DNA from: Pararobbsia alpina_A
GTDB taxonomy: Bacteria; Pseudomonadota; Gammaproteobacteria; Burkholderiales; Burkholderiaceae
NCBI RefSeq assembly: GCF_965118125.1
Contig: NZ_OZ221288.1
Coordinates: 2,294,001 to 2,358,000 of the forward strand
Length of the DNA: 64,000 nucleotides
Reading direction: 5' to 3'
The notes beneath the pieces were generated by a model. It saw only the letters and a list, made by a program, of their open reading frames with translations, was not told where the DNA came from and did not search any database. Made by a program: the position numbers and the translations under genes. Positions 58,316 through 64,000 of this stretch are shown in pieces; the first letter of the stretch is position 1; each line of letters begins with the position of its first letter.

Positions 58316-61300
58316 ATGAACATCTCAAAGTTTTTTATCGACCGCCCGATTTTCGCCGGTGTGTTGTCGGTGCTGATCGTACTCGGCGGTGTGCTGTCGA
58401 TTTTCAAGCTGCCGATTTCCGAATATCCGGAAGTGATTCCTCCTTCGGTGATCGTGCGTGCGCAATACCCGGGCGCCAATCCGAAGGTCATCGCTGAAAC
58501 CGTCGCCTCGCCGCTCGAAGAGCAGATCAACGGCGTCGAAAACATGCTTTACATGCAGTCCCAGGCGAACAGCGACGGCAATCTGACGACGACTGTCACG
58601 TTCAAGCTCGGCACGAACCCCGATCTTGCGCAGCAACTCGTCGAGAACCGCGTGAACCAGGCACTGCCCCGCCTCCCCGAAGACGTGCAGCGCCTGGGCG
58701 TAACGACCATCAAGTCGTCGCCGACGTTGACGATGGTCGTTCACCTGAACTCGCCGAGCGGCCGCTACAACATGAACTATCTTCGCAACTATGCGTTGAT
58801 CAATGTTCGTGATCGTCTCGAGCGGATTCCTGGCGTGGGCGAAGTTCAGCTCGTCGGCTCGGGCGACTATGCGATGCGTGTCTGGCTCGATCCGCAGAAG
58901 GTCGCTCAGCACGATCTGACCGCGACGGATGTCGTGAACGCGATCAAGGAGCAGAACATCCAGGTGGCCGCGGGTGTGATCGGCGGTTCGCCGAGCCCGG
59001 GCACGGCGCTGCAACTCAGCGTGAATGCACAGGGCCGGCTCCAGTCGGAAGACCAGTTCCGCGACATCGTGCTCAAGACAGGCGCCGACGGTGCCGTGAC
59101 GCACCTCGGCGATGTGGCGCGCGTCGAGCTTGCCGCGTCGGAGTATGGTCTGCGTTCGCTGATCGACAACCACCAGGCGGTCGCGCTCTGGATCTTCCAG
59201 CAGCCCGGTGCCAATTCCCTGCAGATCTCCGATGCCGTGCGCAAGGAAATGGCCGATATGAAGCCCGACATGCCGAACGGCGTCGAGTACCGGATCGTCT
59301 ACGACCCGACGCAGTTCGTCCGCTCAAGTATCCACGCCGTGCTGCACACGCTGCTCGAGGCGATTGCGCTCGTGGTGATCGTGGTAATCGTGTTTCTGCA
59401 GACGTGGCGTGCGTCGATCATCCCGTTGCTCGCTGTGCCCGTGTCGATCATTGGGACGTTCTCGCTGCTGCTTGCCTTTGGTTTTTCGGTGAACGCGCTG
59501 TCGCTGTTCGGGATGGTGCTTGCGATCGGGATCGTCGTTGACGATGCGATCGTGGTGGTCGAGAACGTGGAGCGCAATATTGCCTCGGGCCTGAGCGCAA
59601 GAGAGGCGACGTATCAGGCGATGCGCGAAGTGAGTGGTCCGATTGTCGCGATCGCGCTGACGCTGGTCGCTGTGTTCGTGCCGCTCGCGTTCATGTCGGG
59701 TCTGACGGGCCAGTTCTACAAGCAGTTCGCGATGACCATTGCGATCTCCACGGTGATCTCGGCCTTCAACTCGCTGACCTTGTCTCCTGCGCTGTCGGCC
59801 CTGCTGCTCAAGGGCCACGATGAGCCGAAAGACTGGCTCACGCGCGGGATGGATGCTGTCTTTGGTCGCTTCTTCGCAGCGTTCAACTCGGTGTTCCATC
59901 GGGGTTCCGAACGCTATGGCAGCGGTGTGAAGAAGGCGGTCAGCCACAAGGCCGTGATGATGGTGCTGTTCGCCTTCCTCGCTGCCGGCGCGGTGTTCAT
60001 GGGCAAGGTGGTGCCGGGCGGATTCGTGCCGTTGCAGGATAAGGAGTATCTGATCACGTTTGCACAGCTGCCGAACGGCGCGTCGCTCGACCGTACGGAG
60101 CAGGTGCTGCGTCAGATGGCCGACATCGCCGACAAGGAACCCGGTGTCGAGGCGGCCGTGCAGTTCCCCGGTCTCTCGGTGAACGGGTTCACGAACTCGT
60201 CGAGTGCCGGCATCGTCTTCATCACGTTCAAGAGCTTCGAAGAACGCAAGCGCCAGGGTCTGACGGCACAAGTCATTGCGGCCAATATCGCCAAGAAGTA
60301 CTCGACGATCAAGGGCTCGTACATCGGGGTGTTTCCGCCGCCTCCGGTGCTGGGTCTGGGCACGCTCGGCGGCTTCAAGATGCAGCTCGAGGATCGCGGG
60401 GCATTGGGATACGAGGCACTGAACGACGCGACGCAGGCGTTTATCAAGAAGGCGGCTCAGACGCCTGAGCTGGGACCCACGTTTTCGAGCTACCAGATCA
60501 ACGTGCCGCAGATCAATGTCGATCTCGACCGCGTCAAGGCGAAGCAGCTGGGCGTGCCCGTGGACGAAGTGTTCAACACGATGCAGGTCTACCTGGGTTC
60601 GCTGTACGTGAACGACTTCAACAAGTTCGGCCGCGTATTCCAGGTTCGTGTTCAGGCCGATGCACCGTTCCGCTCGCATCCTGAAGACATCGGCCTGCTC
60701 AAAACACGCAGCGCGAATGGCGACATGGTGCCGCTGTCCTCGCTCGTGAAGGTCACGCCTTCATATGGTCCGGAAATGGTGGTTCGCTACAACGGCTACA
60801 CGGCCGCCGATATCAACAGCGGCCCGGCGCCCGGCTACTCGACGGATGAAGCGCAGGCGGCTGCCGAGCGCGTTGCGGCTGAAGTCCTGCCGCGTGGCAT
60901 CAAGTTCGAATGGACTGACCTGACGTATCAGCAAAAGCTCGCCGGACACGCCGCAGTCTGGGTGTTCCCGATCAGCGTGCTGCTCGTGTTCCTGTAGCTT
61001 GCAGCGCAGTACGAAAGCCTGACCTTGCCGCTTGCCGTGATCCTGATCGTGCCGATGAGCATTCTGTCCGCACTGCTCGGTGTCTGGCTCACAGGCGGTG
61101 ACAACAACATCTTCACGCAGATCGGGTTGATGGTGCTGGTGGGCCTGTCGGCAAAGAACGCGATCCTGATCGTCGAATTTGCGCGTGAACTGGAAATGCA
61201 AGGGCGCTCGATCGTGCAGGCAGCAATTGAAGCGAGCCGTATGCGGTTGCGCCCGATTCTGATGACGTCCATCGCTTTCATCATGGGTGTCGTACCGCTG

Positions 61301-61507
61301 GTGCTGTCGTCCGGCGCGGGTTCCGAAATGCGTCATGCGATGGGTGTCGCCGTGTTCTTCGGCATGCTCGGCGTGACCTTCTTCGGCCTGATGCTGATCC
61401 CGGTGTTCTATGTGCTGCTGCGCAAGCTGTCGGGTGCCGAACATATTGTCGACACGCACGGCACGCATCCGCAGATGCGCGGTGTCAATGCTTCGCTTGA
61501 AGCGTGA
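58316..61507 (+). pseudogene. RND efflux pump (BpeF/CeoB/MexF-like) interrupted by an in-frame amber codon
   Basis: From the ATG at 58316 the frame runs 893 codons to TAG at 60995-60997, and continues in the same frame for 170 more codons to the TGA at 61505-61507. The total, 1063 residues, equals a normal HAE1 pump. Before the stop the sequence ends FPISVLLVFL, after it continues LAAQYESLTLPLAVILIV, the conserved helix region of these pumps, so exactly one codon is affected. A single T-to-A change of a Leu TTG would produce it. Everything else is intact: motifs AQYPGANPKVIAET, IVVDDAIVVVENVERN (proton-relay Asp pair) and the C-terminal GLSAKNAILIVEFAREL. A truncated product would lack the last three helices and the relay Lys. 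Alternatives: sequencing error, suppressor tRNA, or real inactivation. Confidence 0.9.
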
Positions 61508-61517
61508 GGGTACGCAA

Positions 61518-63089
61518 ATGAATACGAATACGCTGAAACTCGGAAAGTGGTTGGGCTTTTCGTCCCTGCTGGCCTCGCTGCTGATCGTCGCAGGATGCTC
61601 GCTGGCTCCGACGTACGTAAAGCCCGATGTCGATGCGCCTGCGGCTTATAAGGAAGCTACGGCTGCGACGGCGGCATCGTCGACGAATGCAGAAACGAAT
61701 GCTGTATCAAGCGCCGCCGACGCAGGAACGTGGAAGACGGCACAGCCGTCGGATCAGATCCCCCGCGGTGAATGGTGGACGGTGTTCGACGACGCGACGC
61801 TCAACGACCTCGAGCGGCAGGCTTCGCAGGCCAACCAGAACCTCAAGGCAGCCGCGGCACGCGTGAAGGAAGCACGCGCCATCAACGAAACCGCGCGCTC
61901 GGCCCTGTTCCCGACCGTCGATGCCGGGTTCGGTCCGACGCGTGAAAAGGTCTCCGCGGCATCGCAGCTGCAGCCCGATGGCACGAATATTCCGCAGCAG
62001 ACGATGTGGCGGGCACAGGCCAGCGCATCGTATGAGGTCGATCTGTTCGGACGCGTCTCGGATACCGTCAAGGCATCTCAGGCCGACGCACAGCAAAGCG
62101 AGGCGCTGTTCCGCTCGGTGCAGCTCGCCCTGCAGGCCGATGTCGCACAGAACTACTTCAATCTGCGTGAGTACGACGCGCAGATCGATGTCTACAAGCG
62201 CGGCGTCGATCTGCGCCAGGAGGCCGTGAAGATCGTGCAGCACAAGTTCGACGAGGGTGACACGAGCGAACTCGATCTGGCGCGTGCCAAGGCAGAGCTT
62301 GCGACGGCACAGTCGGACCAGATGGGCGTCGAACGTCTGCGTGCGGCGTCGGAGCATTCGCTCGCGGTTCTGCTCGGCAAGGCCCCTGCGCAGTTCTCAC
62401 TCGCCGCCAATCCGATCAAGCCAGTCGGCGTCGATATCCCGCCGGGCTTGCCCTCGGCGTTGCTTGAGCGGCGCCCGGACATTGCTGCGGCGGAGCGCGC
62501 GATGGCTGCCGCGAATTCGCGGATTGGTGTGGCGAAGGCCGCGTATTTTCCGTCGCTGTCGCTGACGGGCACCGGCGGTTTCGAATCGGCCACGTTGGGC
62601 GATCTGTTCAAGTGGTCGAGCCGCGCTTTCCTGATGGGTCCGCTCGCGGGTACGGCGTTGACAGTGCCGATCTTCGATGGTGGCCGCCGCAAGGGCAATC
62701 TTGCCGATGCGCGGGCCGTCTATGAAGAAGACGCCGCGAAATACCGCGAGCAGGTGCTCGTGGCCTTCCAGGAAGTCGAAGACGGTCTGTCGGATCTCCG
62801 GATTCTCAAGGACCAGACGCGTGTGCAGGACGAAGCGGTGGTCGCTTCGGCACGCGCCGCGCAGATCTCGCGGACGCAGTACACCGAGGGTGCGGTCAAT
62901 TATCTGGACGTGATCGATGCCGAGCGCACCGTGCTTCAGTCGCAACTCGCTGCAGCCCAGTTGACGGGGACGCAGGCTGTATCGACGGTTCATCTGATCC
63001 GGGCCCTGGGTGGCGGATGGGGCGACACGAGCGATGTGGGCGATGCGGGCGCAACGCGATCGGGTGCACCGGCGGTCGCGAGCAACTGA
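61518..63089 (+). CDS. RND efflux outer membrane lipoprotein (OprC/OpcM/NodT family)
   Basis: 523 residues from the ATG at 61518 with GAGGG 7 bases upstream. Signal and lipobox: LLASLLIVAGC with the acylated Cys at about residue 27. Two OEP repeats: QANQNLKAAAARVKEARAINETARSALFP and LPSALLERRPDIAAAERAMAAANSRIGVAKAAYFPSL. It forms the trimeric exit channel. It starts 10 bases after the pump stop, so the pair is coupled; polarity from the amber codon could reduce its expression. Confidence 0.92.
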   Translation: MNTNTLKLGKWLGFSSLLASLLIVAGCSLAPTYVKPDVDAPAAYKEATAATAASSTNAETNAVSSAADAGTWKTAQPSDQIPRGEWWTVFDDATLNDLERQASQANQNLKAAAARVKEARAINETARSALFPTVDAGFGPTREKVSAASQLQPDGTNIPQQTMWRAQASASYEVDLFGRVSDTVKASQADAQQSEALFRSVQLALQADVAQNYFNLREYDAQIDVYKRGVDLRQEAVKIVQHKFDEGDTSELDLARAKAELATAQSDQMGVERLRAASEHSLAVLLGKAPAQFSLAANPIKPVGVDIPPGLPSALLERRPDIAAAERAMAAANSRIGVAKAAYFPSLSLTGTGGFESATLGDLFKWSSRAFLMGPLAGTALTVPIFDGGRRKGNLADARAVYEEDAAKYREQVLVAFQEVEDGLSDLRILKDQTRVQDEAVVASARAAQISRTQYTEGAVNYLDVIDAERTVLQSQLAAAQLTGTQAVSTVHLIRALGGGWGDTSDVGDAGATRSGAPAVASN

Positions 63090-63285
63090 TCGCCGATCCG
63101 GTCGACATCGGCGGCGATCCGTACGAAGCGCCGTACGAAACACCGACCGATGCGGCGGATTGATATTCGATTCACTACAAGTGATGTTGCCTTGGTGGAT
63201 TTTTGTTTGAGCGAAATCGCCGTATTTTCGAGTCATGGCCGACGACGATTCGTCGATGTATCGAATTCAATGAGGTGTGATCAAA

Positions 63286-64000
63286 ATGAGCAATCTGTTT
63301 TCTCCGATCAAGCTGGGTGAATTGCAGGTGCCGAACCGTGTGGTGGTGGCGCCGATGTGTCAGTACGTCGCTGAGGACGGTAAGGCCACGTCCTGGCATC
63401 TGATTCATCTGGGCGGTCTGGCGTCATCGGGTGCAGGCCTGCTGGTGATCGAGGCCACCGCCGTCGAGGCCGTCGGCCGCATTACCCCCGGCGATCTCGG
63501 GCTGTGGGATGACGTCACGGAAGCCGCACTCAAGCCCGTCGTCGATGCAGTGCGCGCGCATTCGAACGTCCGCCTGGGTATTCAGCTTGGACACGCAGGG
63601 CGCAAGGCATCGAGCGAAGTGCCCTGGAAGGGCGGCCACCAGATCGCGCTCGCTGACGGTGGCTGGGTGACGGATGCACCGTCGGCCGTGCCGCAGAAGG
63701 ACGGTGAAGAAGTACCGCATGCACTGGATCGCGCGGGCTTGATCCGTATCCGCGATGCGTTCGTTTCCGCTGCGCGCCGTGCTGATCGGCTTGGCATCGA
63801 TGCCATCGAACTGCATGGCGCCCACGGCTATTTGCTCCACCAGTTCCTGTCGCCGATTTCGAATCAGCGCACCGACGAATATGGTGGCTCGCTCGAGAAT
63901 CGCATGCGCTTCCCGCTGGAGGTCTACGACGCCGTGCGCGCAGTGTGGCCGAAGCACAAGCCACTCGGCATCAAGGTATCGGCGACCGATTGGGTGGACG
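63286..64000 (+). CDS. namA: NADPH dehydrogenase, YqjM/NamA-type ene-reductase, C-terminus outside window
   Basis: 238 codons are present; the frame continues past the window end. LFSPIKLGELQVPNRVVVAPMCQYVAEDG holds the Cys of the thermophilic-like OYE class (MCQY, YqjM Cys26 equivalent). LGHAGRKASSEVPWKGG and the His-His pair in IELHGAHGYLLHQFLSPISNQRTDEYGGS are typical of YqjM rather than NemA, which has His-Asn. TGAGGTG precedes the ATG. It reduces enones and similar electrophiles with NADPH. It follows the efflux operon by 196 bases. Confidence 0.88.
   Translation, partial: MSNLFSPIKLGELQVPNRVVVAPMCQYVAEDGKATSWHLIHLGGLASSGAGLLVIEATAVEAVGRITPGDLGLWDDVTEAALKPVVDAVRAHSNVRLGIQLGHAGRKASSEVPWKGGHQIALADGGWVTDAPSAVPQKDGEEVPHALDRAGLIRIRDAFVSAARRADRLGIDAIELHGAHGYLLHQFLSPISNQRTDEYGGSLENRMRFPLEVYDAVRAVWPKHKPLGIKVSATDWVD

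Overview
The window looks like a chromosomal segment of a high-GC betaproteobacterium in the Burkholderiaceae (Burkholderia / Paraburkholderia / Robbsia / Pandoraea group). This rests on two DUF4148 secreted proteins typical of that family, a BpeEF-OprC/CeoAB-OpcM-like efflux operon, NsrR/NnrS genes, and dense single-gene units each paired with a LysR or TetR regulator. No phage, plasmid or insertion sequence, CRISPR array, rRNA or tRNA was recognised. The content is mainly metabolism, transport and stress response.

Layout. 1-5 kb: a truncated small membrane protein, a lipoprotein, a membrane-anchored TAXI solute receptor, and an MFS exporter with its TetR regulator and a promoter-overlapping operator. 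5-10 kb: a 1638-residue sensor protein with two complete kinase cores and three receivers, followed by a six-copy 15-bp tandem repeat. 10-16 kb: quinone oxidoreductase, a solitary PD-(D/E)XK (Shedu-like) nuclease, bluB, and a LysR/MFS divergent pair. 16-19 kb: two near-identical DUF4148 cassettes flanking a TetR/NmrA module whose TetR promoter carries a perfect palindrome. 19-27.6 kb: D-xylose uptake and catabolism (xylR-galM divergent from xylB-xylFGH). 28-31.5 kb: Rieske oxygenase, a small orphan protein, a histone H1-like/ribbon-helix-helix protein, and nudC. 31.5-40 kb: LysR, RNase T2, a CoA-transferase/HMG-CoA-lyase pair with an MFS transporter, a monoacylglycerol-lipase-like hydrolase, and an EamA/AraC divergent pair. 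40-46.4 kb: VOC proteins, a His/Asp-rich secreted peptide, EamA, a 390-residue glycine-rich secreted protein, and a GAF histidine kinase that lacks its phospho-acceptor histidine. 46.6-52 kb: an ene-reductase with a cysteine-rich ArsR regulator, then a nitrosative-stress cluster (TehA-like, NnrS, NsrR) with two 23-bp NsrR-type boxes. 52-64 kb: GST, tautomerase, LysR, a second ene-reductase, an RND efflux operon, and a third ene-reductase running off the window.

How the genes work together. XylFGH imports xylose, XylB phosphorylates xylulose, GalM equilibrates the anomers and XylR controls the locus, but no xylose isomerase is present here. NsrR probably represses nnrS and the tehA-like gene through matched boxes. 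Three Old Yellow Enzyme genes, a GST, a quinone reductase, a tautomerase and an ArsR regulator with three cysteines suggest an emphasis on electrophile and quinone stress.

The most striking observations are: an in-frame amber codon that splits an otherwise full-length RND pump; a solo Shedu-like nuclease; the His-to-Gln pseudokinase; an Asp in place of the nucleophilic Ser in the RND-linked hydrolase; the H1-like/RHH fusion; and three separate hexanucleotide tracts, all with GCAC-containing units.
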